This document shows, in pieces, positions 18,698 to 28,079 of a DNA stretch of 64,000 bases. The stretch spans positions 95,158-159,157 of the forward strand of contig CALXZO010000001.1 of NCBI GenBank assembly GCA_944393265.1, read 5' to 3'. The stretch is from an uncultured Clostridia bacterium. Lineage in GTDB: Bacteria; Bacillota; Clostridia; TANB77; UBA1234. The stretch's first letter is position 1. Each line of letters begins with the position of its first letter. Below the pieces are notes generated by a model. The model saw only the letters and a list, made by a program, of their open reading frames with translations. It was not told where the DNA came from and made no database searches. The position numbers and the translations under genes were made by a program.

Positions 18698-18754
18698 ATA
18701 TCCAGGCAGTCTAGAATCTGTTAATTAATTATACAATAAAGGAGAGCTAGTATA

Positions 18755-19069
18755 GTGAATGAATTTAATGTTATTATTGTAATGAACGAGGCAATGCTAA
18801 AGTTATTAAAGGATAAAAACTTGAATTATGAGACTAATTTAAAAATAAAGAAATATTTAGAAGATGAAACAATTTTTTTTAGAATTGATAAAGAAAATGC
18901 GTACGAAATTTTGCGAAGTGTAGGTGTGAAGGATGACATGCTAGATAATGTGTATAAAAAGCTGGTTTCGCATAAAATGTTTTCTAATTTGGTGCGCAGG
19001 GGAAAGATTATTCCAGATGATGAAGGGCTGATTATTAGGTATAACTCTAATTCTTCTTTTAGTAAGTAA
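18755..19069 (+). CDS. Hypothetical protein
   Basis: 104 residues, charged and probably all-helical, with no membrane segment and no motif I recognise. GTG start after AAAGGAGAG. It lies 25 bases before the first transglutaminase-like gene and is probably co-transcribed with it, so it may be a regulator or partner of those enzymes; this is only positional. Confidence 0.6.
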   Translation: MNEFNVIIVMNEAMLKLLKDKNLNYETNLKIKKYLEDETIFFRIDKENAYEILRSVGVKDDMLDNVYKKLVSHKMFSNLVRRGKIIPDDEGLIIRYNSNSSFSK

Positions 19070-19093
19070 TTAAAGTATAGGAGGAACGTTAAA

Positions 19094-20107
19094 ATGAAAG
19101 ATGAAGCTATAGTATGTTTTTACAAAGAAGTGTGCCAAAAATTAGAAGGTGATTATAAGATAATATTAGAACCTGGAAGGTCTCTTTCAGGGGATTGGAT
19201 TGAATATGATAGTGTGAAGTGGGAGTTGGAGAAGCCGCTTAAAGAAGTAGTAGATTCATTGCTAAAGGATAGTACACTTGATTTTGAGGATAAGCTTTTA
19301 ACTGTATATAAATATATATGCTTAAATTATGTTTATGATGATAACGTTTTATTCTTTTTCAAAAAGGATAATAGTGATCCTGAAAATGTAAAGTACATTG
19401 CAGTAGATTGGTATGGAAGGATAGTTGATAAGACTTGGATAGTGAATCGCCAAAAACATAATAGAAGGGTTTGTTATGAGTTTGCAAGATTTTATGCAAC
19501 GGCTATAAATATGCTATTAGAAGGAAATGATAAGTTAGAAGCATTTATGCTCGGAGATAAGGAAAATTTACATTATGTTGTAGGATTGACAGGAGATGAC
19601 TATAGTGCTGTACTAGATTTGGATGACTTTAATAGTATAAAAGATTTAACTAGATTGAAATTAGGATTAACACTTAAGGGAATAAGAATATTAAGAGATG
19701 ATAGTGGTAGACTTCAAGCAGCTATTGATAAATTTAACTTAGGAAGACTAGAAGAGCTACCTGAGGTTGAAAAAGCTAAAAAAGAATTTAGAGGGATAGA
19801 TAATATAAAATATTTTGAAAAAGTTATAGATATATTAAAATCGCACGGTATCGATTCACAAGGTTTCTTTGAATATATGAAGGCAATAGTTGAAGCTGAA
19901 GAAATTGAGACAGAAAGAGCTTGGAAAGAAATTAATGGAGATGGAGAGAAAAGGTATATGAGGTCTTTTACTTTTAATTTTGATGCTAAAGATTATCTGC
20001 TTGATAGCATTGAAAAGAAGCTGAGTGTAATTAGTGTTAATGACGCAAATTCAAAAGCGTTTATCCGTGAGTCGGATAAAATAGACTATCCTTATTATGG
20101 TGGATAG
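19094..20107 (+). CDS. Transglutaminase-like cysteine enzyme, copy 1
   Basis: 337 residues with no signal peptide. A transglutaminase-like triad is visible: Cys in RRVCYEFARF near residue 128, His in ENLHYVVGL near 158, and Asp in AVLDLDDFN about 14 residues later, with the usual helix before the Cys. It shares long blocks with the next gene (VYDDN, HNRRVCYE, LDLDDFN, GIDSQG), so they arose by tandem duplication. Such folds act as proteases, amidases or crosslinkers; the substrate is unknown. Cytosolic location is inferred. Ribosome site AGGAGG. Confidence 0.55.
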   Translation: MKDEAIVCFYKEVCQKLEGDYKIILEPGRSLSGDWIEYDSVKWELEKPLKEVVDSLLKDSTLDFEDKLLTVYKYICLNYVYDDNVLFFFKKDNSDPENVKYIAVDWYGRIVDKTWIVNRQKHNRRVCYEFARFYATAINMLLEGNDKLEAFMLGDKENLHYVVGLTGDDYSAVLDLDDFNSIKDLTRLKLGLTLKGIRILRDDSGRLQAAIDKFNLGRLEELPEVEKAKKEFRGIDNIKYFEKVIDILKSHGIDSQGFFEYMKAIVEAEEIETERAWKEINGDGEKRYMRSFTFNFDAKDYLLDSIEKKLSVISVNDANSKAFIRESDKIDYPYYGG

Positions 20108-20135
20108 TTGAGTATAACAGGTAGGGAGAAAGAAT

Positions 20136-21200
20136 ATGAAACTAGATATTGATAAGCTTATCAGACTAAAAGGTTTAGCCGATTCGGCTTCGGGAAGAAA
20201 TTATAAGATTGTATTGGAACCAGAAGATAGAAAAGGCGAATCTCTAGGAGAGGATATAGTATATGATAAGGCGGAGTGGAAAATTACGGATACATTACGT
20301 AAATTAGTGGTTAATTTGGCTAATAATGAGAGTATGAGTGATGAAGAAAAGATTTTCTTAATATATAAGAAGTTGTGTTATGGATATGTTTATGATGATA
20401 ATTTAATATCATACATACAAAAAGATGGTGATGGTTTTACTGTACCAGATTGGTATGGAAGAGATGTTGGAGAAGAATGGGAGAGGAACAGGGAAGATCA
20501 TAATAGAAGAGTTTGTTATGAAGTATCTAGATATTTAGCTAAGGCTGTTTCAGATCTTTTTCAAAATAGCGACGATGTTAACGTTTGTATTCTTTGGGAT
20601 GAGGGACTTACGCATTATTTTGTAGGGATTGCAACTGATGAATATAGTATGACATTAGATTTAGATGATTTTAACAATATAAAAGACATGACAAGAATAA
20701 AAGCTGGATTAACCGCACAAGGAATAGTGATTTTGGAAGATAAAAATGACAAATTAAAAAAAGCACTTAATGAGTTTAATAAAGACAAGCAGGAAAGTGC
20801 TATAAAAAGAGTAGAAGTAGAGATAGAAAATCTTGGAACTAAGGGTGCTAGAGAGCCATTGGAAGCTAGAATAGAGTACTTGCAAAATGCTATGAACATA
20901 TTATCTAAAAAGTTTGGAATCGATTCGCAGGGCGTTTTTGAATATATGAAAGAAATCATAGATGTGACAATGGGACCAAGAGCGAGGGAAAAAGTATGGA
21001 AAAAAGTAAGCGATAGAGAAGATGCTCCGGCAAGGTACATAAGATGTTTACTTGTATCTGTAGATGACGAAACATATATGATGGATGTTGACAGTGTTTC
21101 TTTGTCTAAGTTTGATAGAGGTGATTTTGAGAAAAGTGACGTTTTTCTTCCGTATAAAAAGCTTCATCGCGAGGATACAGAAGAATATGATGGTATGTAA
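20136..21200 (+). CDS. Transglutaminase-like cysteine enzyme, copy 2
   Basis: 354 residues, paralog of the preceding gene. The same putative triad is kept: RRVCYEVSRY, LTHYFVGI and LDLDDFN. The N-terminal half and the GIDSQG region are well conserved, while the segment near residues 210-255 is longer and helical. The 28-base gap and the terminator after it suggest a two- to four-gene operon. Conservation of the triad in both copies argues that both are enzymes, not decayed duplicates. Confidence 0.55.
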   Translation: MKLDIDKLIRLKGLADSASGRNYKIVLEPEDRKGESLGEDIVYDKAEWKITDTLRKLVVNLANNESMSDEEKIFLIYKKLCYGYVYDDNLISYIQKDGDGFTVPDWYGRDVGEEWERNREDHNRRVCYEVSRYLAKAVSDLFQNSDDVNVCILWDEGLTHYFVGIATDEYSMTLDLDDFNNIKDMTRIKAGLTAQGIVILEDKNDKLKKALNEFNKDKQESAIKRVEVEIENLGTKGAREPLEARIEYLQNAMNILSKKFGIDSQGVFEYMKEIIDVTMGPRAREKVWKKVSDREDAPARYIRCLLVSVDDETYMMDVDSVSLSKFDRGDFEKSDVFLPYKKLHREDTEEYDGM

Positions 21201-21216
21201 AAACTTATATTTAATA

Positions 21217-21250
21217 CATGAATCCTATAAAGGGTTCATGTTTTTTTTGG
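21217..21250 (+). terminator. Terminator after the transglutaminase-like pair
   Basis: Stem CATGAATCC/GGGTTCATG with loop TATAAA, followed by eight T residues. Confidence 0.85.
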
Positions 21251-21418
21251 CTTAATTTAAGAGATTTAACTTAAGTGGAAAATATTTTAAGGCGATATTA
21301 GAAAGAAAAAACTTACGAAAAAATTTAAAAAATGTTAAAATAAATGTAGTGGAAATACTTGATAATAGAGAGATACAGGGCAATTATATATTTTCTCTAT
21401 TTTAGAAAGAGGTGAAAA

Positions 21419-21637
21419 ATGGAAATATTAAACGAGAGTATCGAAATGATTATTCGAGACAGAAAGCTATTAGAAAAGATAAATGAGATTGGAATAAAGA
21501 CTATTCGTGAATTAAGTGCATATTCCCCACGAGAGCTAGAAGAGAAAGGAATAGAAAGGTTCTATGTCAAAGATATTAGTATTGCATTACAATGCAATGG
21601 GTTGGATTTAAAGAAAAATAAGAATAGGAGAAAGTAA
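21419..21637 (+). CDS. Stand-alone RNA polymerase alpha-CTD-like protein
   Basis: 72 residues. The pattern KLLEKINEIGIKTIRELSAY, then ELEEKGIERF and a final helix, matches the helix-hairpin-helix layout of the C-terminal domain of the RNA polymerase alpha subunit (residues Gly-Ile-x-Thr-Ile-x-Glu-Leu). It has no N-terminal alpha domain. The stop is four bases before the next gene, so the two are co-transcribed. It could bind DNA or sigma as a small regulator; this is inference from the fold. Confidence 0.5.
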   Translation: MEILNESIEMIIRDRKLLEKINEIGIKTIRELSAYSPRELEEKGIERFYVKDISIALQCNGLDLKKNKNRRK

Positions 21638-21641
21638 GTTT

Positions 21642-21911
21642 ATGGAAAAAATAAATGATAAGTACTATTTAGGAAGTAATAAGAATTCTTATATATTATA
21701 TGAAAAAAAGATTACTGCTGCCGGTAAGGAAAACTATAAAAATGTTGGATACATATCATCTTTAGAAGCTCTTTATTCTACACTAATAGAAAAGGAAATA
21801 AGAACGGATTTAACTTTACTTAATAATATAGCTAGGATTAATGAGCTAATAAAGGAATTGAAAGAATTCACAATAAATTATATTAAGCAAAAAAACAGTG
21901 AAATACAATAA
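21642..21911 (+). CDS. Hypothetical small protein
   Basis: 89 residues. The first half (KYYLGSNKNSYILYEKK) looks like beta strands that read a short mark; the second half is helical and ends in a Lys/Gln-rich tail. It resembles small orphan proteins seen on plasmids and prophages, without a name. It follows the alpha-CTD-like gene by four bases. Confidence 0.5.
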   Translation: MEKINDKYYLGSNKNSYILYEKKITAAGKENYKNVGYISSLEALYSTLIEKEIRTDLTLLNNIARINELIKELKEFTINYIKQKNSEIQ

Positions 21912-21947
21912 AATTCTGCTACGAAAGATGTTAAAAAGAATTAAGTT

Positions 21948-21976
21948 TTGACATTATGATTTTGATACTGTATAAT
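21948..21976 (+). promoter_or_regulatory. Consensus sigma-A promoter
   Basis: TTGACA at 21948-21953, a 17-base spacer and TATAAT at 21971-21976, both perfect matches to consensus. It drives the 58-residue gene starting at 22006. Confidence 0.85.
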
Positions 21977-22005
21977 TAACATAATAACGGTATAAAGGAG
22001 TTTTT

Positions 22006-22182
22006 ATGGGATTATTGGGTATATCAAAATTTAGAGAAACGATATTCTTGAAGGAAGATAAATTGTTAGAATACATGCCCAAAACAATTGAAGAGTTAAT
22101 GGAACAAAAAATACTAGAGCCAGTGAAAGTAAAATTTCATGGAAAAGAAATATTAGATATAATTAATAATTTTACTCATTAA
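22006..22182 (+). CDS. Small orphan protein, 58 residues
   Basis: ATG at 22006 lies five bases after AAAGGAG and 30 bases after a perfect promoter. The protein begins MGLLGISKFRET and is largely helical, with no membrane segment. No family recognised. The strength of its promoter and ribosome site argues that it is a real and well-expressed gene. It borders the repeat-rich non-coding stretch. Confidence 0.6.
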   Translation: MGLLGISKFRETIFLKEDKLLEYMPKTIEELMEQKILEPVKVKFHGKEILDIINNFTH

Positions 22183-23068
22183 TTATAAAAAGAAAAGAAG
22201 AAGCAAGGCAGGACAATCTGCCTTTATTGATTTGATTTAACATTGCACAAAATAAAAGTTTAGTGCAAAATGAAGCGAGGAAAATCAGTAACATCTGTAC
22301 AAAGGTTTATTTCGCTATTTTTATGTATTTTTCCGCATATACATCTATGTATTTTTATAATATAAATATTATTTATAAATGTTGTATATTAAGTAATGTT
22401 TGTAACCTCTTAAAATCGATTTTTAGTCCTTTTATAATTTAATTAGTGTAATCTGTTGTATAAATTAAATTTTTAAATTTAAGGCTTTATAATTTTATAT
22501 CAAACTCTATTATTTTTATCAAAATTGCATTTATATTTGAAGCTCTTATTCTAGCCTATTTTTTAGGTGATGAAACTATATTACTTTAAAATAAAAATGG
22601 CTTAAAATCGATTCTGATGCGTCGATCTTTTGACCGTTTTTCAGTACTTACAGAGTTTTTAGAATTTTACTAAATTTTAGTATTTTTGTATACAATATTG
22701 TATAGCTTGTTACTTTTATAAAAATTCTAGATTCAATTTTAAGCACTTAAATTTTAGTTCTAATGTTTAGTAATTTTTTATATGAATTAATCATTAAAAT
22801 CGTCTAAAATTGATTTTGAATTTTAGTGTAATGTGAAATTTATAAAGCTAATCATAAAAAAGTTATATATAAATTGTAAGGTAGAATTTTAGTGTGTAAG
22901 AAATATTTCTTATTTAACATTGCACAAAATTTTTTAGATATAACTTTTTCCTCTACCCTACTTATTTTGTGCGCAAAAAGCGATAGATAATATTATGTAA
23001 ATATTTATTTTATTATTATTTAATAATTCAAATATGATTTTTTACCGATTTATTATTAAATTTATTTT
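22183..23068. other. Long AT-rich non-coding stretch with direct repeats
   Basis: No ORF on either strand. A 19-base direct repeat, ATTTAACATTGCACAAAAT, occurs at about 22239-22257 and again at about 22915-22933. The right copy is followed by its inverted form (ATTTTGTGCGCAA near 22965). Between them AAAATCGATTTT-like words and TTTTAG words recur. It could be a decayed element flanked by its target or end repeats, or an unrecognised RNA. Confidence 0.5.
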
Positions 23069-24535
23069 TTATGTTAATATATCATTTAATTGCAATGAGT
23101 TCATATTAATATTTAATTTCTTTTCAACTTTTTTCTTTTTAAAAGTTTTGTATATTGTTTTTGAAATATATTTTTCTGCAAGATTTATTATATAATTATA
23201 TTCATTTATGTCCTCTGGGAAATATATTCCTCCTTTAGATTTATTTTTTATCATCCAACAACTAGCTGCGAGTGCAGACATTGCAACTGGTGTGATTGTT
23301 GGCGTTTGCCAATAAGATAAGCTTTTATCTTTGTATAAAAAGTTTTTCTTTATTCTGTTTCCGATCCATACTGGATCAAACTTACTTCCTAATAATAACA
23401 CTCCAACGTATTCAGTCCCATGTTTAATCTTTTCTTTATAAAATATTTCTGAGTCTTGAGGATATTTAAATCCTCTTACAATTAAAGGAGCAGTAAAACA
23501 GTTGGCCTTATCTTGATTTGCTATAAAATTTACATCTTCAGTCACGCGAGCACTTTTTAGATATTTTATTGCAAAGTTACAAGGTGAATATAAAAACACA
23601 ACAGTTGGTCTATATACAATACTTTCTCCGTGTTTAACTTCAAGAAATTTTGCGATTGTAATTGTTTCTTCGTGAGGTACTAAAAAGCCTTCAAACTTGC
23701 CTTTTGGATAATAGGTTTTTCCCATTGTATCAATAGCCAGATTTTTAAATTCTAGAAAACCGTTTTTTATATCTAACATTTTGTATTTATTTTCATGGTC
23801 TATTTTTTCTGCGGTACCTATAATAGCGGTAGCTTCACTCAGCATTTCAAAGAAGAAAGAGTCAATCGACCAAGAACTATATAATTTGTCTTCATCAAAT
23901 TTATCGTTTACTTCTTGATAGTCATTATCATTTACATGAATTTCTTTTATATCAAGAGCTTTAGCTAGTTCATTAAATTTATTTTCTTCTAATAGCTTAT
24001 TAAAAAACATATTATTTTTAAACTGCTCTTTTACTATATATGTAAGACCTGCTTTTACAAAATGGGACACTAGTCCTGGGTTATTGCCATGCTGTAATAC
24101 TATTGGATATTTATTTATATTGCTATTTTCTTTTAATTGAGCACGTAAGTTATTCTTTTTTATATTTTCATCGAAGATATTGTACCAGTTGTCTTCCCAA
24201 TCTGTTTCGCCAGTATTTAAATACATTACATTATTATTTGCACACCATTCTACAAAGTTTTTTGTGCCTACACTATCTGCAAAATCAATTAGGAAATCGC
24301 CTTCACTTAGAAACTTTGAAAAGATATGTTGATAATTGTTTTCATTAATTTTTATTGCTACAAAGTTTTCAACTTTGCCTCCAAGTACGACAAAATCGAC
24401 ATGTTCAGATTTGTTTTCTGAAATTACAAAGTAATTCTCAGGATTATATTTTATTTCTTGGTGAGCTTTTTCAAAAAAGCTCTTACCGACTGCTCCAAAG
24501 CCCAATTGTACAATTTTATTTTTAAACTCAACCAT
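23069..24535 (-). CDS. Homospermidine synthase
   Basis: NAD-dependent enzyme joining two aminobutyl groups from putrescine or spermidine to make homospermidine. The 488 residues start with a Rossmann strand and the dinucleotide motif GFGAVG. The family block HGNNPGLVSHFVKAG lies near residue 150, and EDNWYNIF-type active-site context near 125. Start ATG at 24535; the only purine-rich site is inside the preceding gene's end, so translational coupling is likely. It is the last gene of a minus-strand polyamine operon. Assignment to the bacterial homospermidine synthase/saccharopine dehydrogenase-like family is good. Confidence 0.85.
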   Translation of the reverse strand: MVEFKNKIVQLGFGAVGKSFFEKAHQEIKYNPENYFVISENKSEHVDFVVLGGKVENFVAIKINENNYQHIFSKFLSEGDFLIDFADSVGTKNFVEWCANNNVMYLNTGETDWEDNWYNIFDENIKKNNLRAQLKENSNINKYPIVLQHGNNPGLVSHFVKAGLTYIVKEQFKNNMFFNKLLEENKFNELAKALDIKEIHVNDNDYQEVNDKFDEDKLYSSWSIDSFFFEMLSEATAIIGTAEKIDHENKYKMLDIKNGFLEFKNLAIDTMGKTYYPKGKFEGFLVPHEETITIAKFLEVKHGESIVYRPTVVFLYSPCNFAIKYLKSARVTEDVNFIANQDKANCFTAPLIVRGFKYPQDSEIFYKEKIKHGTEYVGVLLLGSKFDPVWIGNRIKKNFLYKDKSLSYWQTPTITPVAMSALAASCWMIKNKSKGGIYFPEDINEYNYIINLAEKYISKTIYKTFKKKKVEKKLNINMNSLQLNDILT

Positions 24536-24543
24536 GGAATATC

Positions 24544-25207
24544 TTATAGCTCCTCTTTTTCAAATTTTTCTTTTAATGTTTTTTTCAAAATAACCTTTTT
24601 AGGGGGTGAATATCCATCTGTTAAGTAAAATTCAATTCCTGAATCTTGAAACTTAAAGAATATTCTTCTTAAATCCTTTTGAATATTATTTCCAACGACT
24701 ATTATTTTGCGTATACCATGTTGTTTAAATGTTTCAACAGATGGAATATCTTGGCCATATAAATCCCAACTGTTATCAAAGATTGATTCTCTATCTCTAT
24801 ATCTATTTGTGCGGAAGCTATCTAGTAGAAAAACTGGATTAGCATCATTCTTTGGGTGTATCATTTTTAATTTCTCACTACCATTTATTAAAGAACTATC
24901 TATTAATTCAGTATTTGTTGTTGCCCATGAGCCTTCTTGTTCGGTAGTTCCATTAAATAAGGGTATAGGTCTATATCCGATTTTAGCCAAATCAATGCTT
25001 AGTTCTACACTTTCATTTCCGCGGTAAGTCGATAAATATAGCAGTATCTTTTATATATTCTTTTAGAAATATTGCTTTTCTTTCTACCCAATTATTAATT
25101 GGCATTCTACGATAAGTATTAATTGCAACAAACGAAACTGGCCTAACCCACTCTACCCATTTTGCACCAGTAGGCGCATATATTTTATATATTTCTTCAC
25201 CATTCAT
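24544..25207 (-). CDS. Orphan protein of the polyamine operon, one CGG +1 recoding site
   Basis: About 220 residues, not recognised. The 5' part (to FIDLP) and the 3' part (from GNESVEL) are in different frames and are joined by CGG at 25019-25021. Skipping the C gives CCG GGA AAT GAA and an open frame to the stop; the zero frame meets TGA two codons later. Total length is 3n+1. It starts at ATG 25207, after AAAGGTG and 11 bases past the previous stop, and ends just before homospermidine synthase. Conserved placement suggests a partner in polyamine amide synthesis, by position only. Confidence 0.65.
25019..25021 (-). other. Putative +1 recoding site, CGG (polyamine orphan)
   Basis: Sense reading is TTA CCG CGG AAA TGA. 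Skipping C gives CCG GGA AAT GAA and a long open frame. Confidence 0.7.
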
Positions 25208-25217
25208 ATTTTCACCT

Positions 25218-26424
25218 TTATTCTTCAATTAGTACAGGAACATCAGCTGCGTAAGAATCAATTCTTGGATACAAGCCTATTCGAGCATAATATCCAGAGT
25301 GTTTGCCGTCTATTGTGTATGAGCCAAGACAAATATGGTGTTCTATTCCATCTTCATCTTTTAAAGGCATACTCTTAAATCTTTCTTGTGTTAAGTATTG
25401 TTTAGGATGTTTTCTCACGTCTTGTATAATCTTTTCATATTCATCACCCTTACAAGCTTCTTTAATAGTAATCTTTTCTCCTACCCTACCATATACCGGT
25501 TTGTAAATAAGATTATCATTCAAACTAACTTCGTTTACTTCATAAGTTTTTGGCAATAAACTCCTCCATGTTTTCATAGAGATATCTGCTTTTTCTAGAT
25601 CGTCCCAGACGAAAGGAAATCTTTTGCTTTGCGCGTAAATAGCAATAGGATGATTGCATGATTTAGTTATAGTATTAAAGTATCCATCCCATCTGCGAGG
25701 TTTCATTTGAATAAGCCACTCTAATGGAGTAAACCTAAAAATTAAATCTATAGCTTCATTGTTATTATCTAAGATACAATAAGCTTTTCTATTTTTAAAT
25801 CTAACATGGTCTGCTGCTCCATAAATAATCTTATAACCTTCCTTTTTTAATCTATCTCCCATATATTGCATAACTTGTCTGTCATCACTAAAGCAAGTAC
25901 AATGTACCATCATGATTATGCCTTTCTTGTGTAACATATTATTTATTGAATCTATCATTCTTTCACCGAACGAAACATATTTTAAATTTGGCATATTAAT
26001 TGTTTCGCGCGCTAAGTTAGGCAATAAAGAGCTTTCTGCAAATCCGCCGGGGGACATCGCTATTTACTTCAGTTACCACCCAGTTATTATCTATGCTTGG
26101 ATGAAAGTCATATCTCATAAGCCTGATATTTTGAGAAGAGTTATAGTTTTTCATATTATGAGTTTGCTCTAAAATTTTTTTTGGCAAAAACAATTTTTTT
26201 GCAACGTTTGTATGATTATTCAAATATTCTTCTGCAAGTCTTGTTTCTTTATCTAAACTTTCTGTTAATTTTATTACCTCTTCATTTTCTTGTTTTGTTA
26301 ATATCAATACGTGTTTTGATAAGGTATTACTGTCATAAAACATAGGATCCCATTTATAGCACTTGAACATTGCATTAATTCTATAATCGTAGTATTTATT
26401 TTCAGGAATTCTTATTAGCTTCAT
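25218..26424 (-). CDS. ATP-grasp ligase, glutathionylspermidine-synthase-like, one CGG +1 recoding site
   Basis: About 402 residues. A C-terminal ATP-grasp of the glutathionylspermidine synthase type would form an amide between a carboxylate and an amine, here probably a polyamine, given the neighbours. The block WVVTEVNSDVP-GGFAES is split at CGG (26047-26049): the zero frame reads CCC CGG CGG ATT and stops 11 codons on, while skipping one C gives CCC GGC GGA TTT. Total length is 3n+1. Start ATG after AAAGGGACG. The inserted C lies in a run of five, so a sequencing slip is a stronger alternative at this site than elsewhere. Confidence 0.7.
26047..26049 (-). other. Putative +1 recoding site, CGG (ATP-grasp ligase)
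   Basis: Sense reading is GTC CCC CGG CGG ATT. Skipping one C gives CCC GGC GGA TTT, the PGGF loop. A second CGG follows directly in the zero frame. Confidence 0.65.
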
Positions 26425-26504
26425 AAGTACGTCCCTTTCTTAAAGTTCATAACATCATATATTTATTTTAATTAACTTTTGAATCATAAAACGGCATATC
26501 TAAC

Positions 26505-27080
26505 TTATTTTATATTCTTATTCCTAATATAGTCTCCGCTAAATTCACTTTCTAATATGTCCATATGTAAAAGGTCATAATATTTTCCGTTTAGGAATAG
26601 TTTTTCTCTATTGCGACCTACATCTTTGAAACCACATTTTAAATAACATTTATGAGCTCTTTCATTTATAGATAAAAGAGATAATAAGATACTATGCAAA
26701 TTAAGATATTTAAACCCATACTCTAGCAAAAGGTTTATTGCTTCTGCTCCATATCCATTATTTCTAAACTCTGTATCTCCAATGAATATACCTAAAACTG
26801 CATTCCTATTAATCCAATTAAATTCTTCTAAAGATATTGTACCTATTAGTTTGTTAGTATCTAATTCAATGATGTTAAAATTTATATTTTTATTATTTTT
26901 TGCGGTAGTTTCAATCCATTCACGCTCGCCCTCTAAAGTTATTAATTGTGAGGTTCTACCGATGTAATCTGTCACATCGAAGTCGTTCATCCATTCTGTA
27001 AATTGTTTAACTTCTTCATTAGATGTTCCTTTAGGAGATAAATAAATCCTGTCTCCAACTAGTTTTTTAAAATAATCCAT
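26505..27080 (-). CDS. GNAT N-acetyltransferase (RimL/SpeG-like)
   Basis: 191 residues from ATG 27080, which follows AAGGAGGG. The GNAT core is visible: substrate strand, LGIFIGDTEFRNNGYGAEAINLL (motif A with the acetyl-CoA loop RNNGYG), and INERAHKCYLKCGF (motif B). The RimL/SpeG subgroup modifies ribosomal proteins or polyamines; in this operon a polyamine substrate is attractive but not shown by the sequence. Confidence 0.85.
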   Translation of the reverse strand: MDYFKKLVGDRIYLSPKGTSNEEVKQFTEWMNDFDVTDYIGRTSQLITLEGEREWIETTAKNNKNINFNIIELDTNKLIGTISLEEFNWINRNAVLGIFIGDTEFRNNGYGAEAINLLLEYGFKYLNLHSILLSLLSINERAHKCYLKCGFKDVGRNREKLFLNGKYYDLLHMDILESEFSGDYIRNKNIK

Positions 27081-27108
27081 AAACACCCTCCTTACAACAA
27101 ATTTTGGA

Positions 27109-27920
27109 TTACATGTTTTCCAAGATAAGCTTTCGTTTTGCTTCAAAAGTATTAATTAATGATGCGGAAAGCTTAGTTTGAATTAAAAGAAAGTCTACCC
27201 ATTGAATTGCGCAATTTTTTATCAAAGGTACTTCGGCTTCTTTTAGTGAAGCATCTTCACCATAATAAGAGTCTATAAGGAAATTTATATTTTTAAAATC
27301 AATACCTCTAGACGTAGAAAGAAAAAAGAATGATATTAATATAGCAATGTCATAAATAGCAGAACCATATTTTGCATCATCAAAATCAATTATTGAAATA
27401 TTCTTACTATTATCTATAAAGATATTGCTCTTAGTTAAATCAAAATGTAAAGCAGTCATACGAGTATGATATCTATCAAAGGAAAGACAAGGTAAATTTA
27501 TAAAATTTTCGCCTTGCATTATATTATACATGTTTCTAACAGTTTTTGCAATTAAATATACAGTATTTTCTTCTAAAGTTCCGGCTTTAGATATTATTTT
27601 CTGAGCTGGATTTCCATTTATATATGAATAAACTACTATGTATGGAGAGGTATCACGTTACTACAGTTGGAATATATTATAGTTGGAACACTAAGCCCTT
27701 TGCTTACTAAAAAAGTATGAAGCCTTACTAAACGGTTTGCATGTAAGGGATTGTCATATATTTTTACTACGTAATTACTAGCTTTAGAAAAAACTATATA
27801 TACATTTCCATCAGAGGAATCTATACTTTTCTCAATATTATATTTTATTAAGTCTAAACTAGATTTTAAAATCTCTTCAATTTTTGCAATGATGGTATTT
27901 TCAGCAAATTCTAGTAACAA
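27109..27920 (-). pseudogene. APH/choline-kinase-like phosphotransferase, frame disrupted
   Basis: Two ORFs cover one kinase of about 270 residues. The N-lobe has VYIVFSKASNYVVKIYD (ATP-binding lysine). The C-lobe has ALHFDLTKSNIFI (catalytic HxDxxxxN) and IIDFDDAKYG (metal-binding Asp). The shift, near 27655, is of the opposite phase (+2 or -1) and has no CGG, so it does not fit the recoding rule. It is probably a genuine mutation or a sequence error. TTG start after AGAGGTG. It is the first gene of the polyamine operon. Confidence 0.55.
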
Positions 27921-28079
27921 TGTTTACACCTCTTCTTTCATAACTTTTTCGAAAATATTATATCATAAATAAAATGCAGATGGAAAGTATAGTTTTTTTA
28001 GCATTAGGTAAGATATTTACTTTTAAAAATCTAAATGATAATATATAGCTAGAGTCATAGATTGGGGGCAAGAGGATAC

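Noticed and set aside
23069-27920. CRISPR array or restriction system in the 22-28 kb accessory region
   Set aside because: No regular repeat-spacer pattern and no nuclease or methylase motif; the genes are polyamine-type enzymes.
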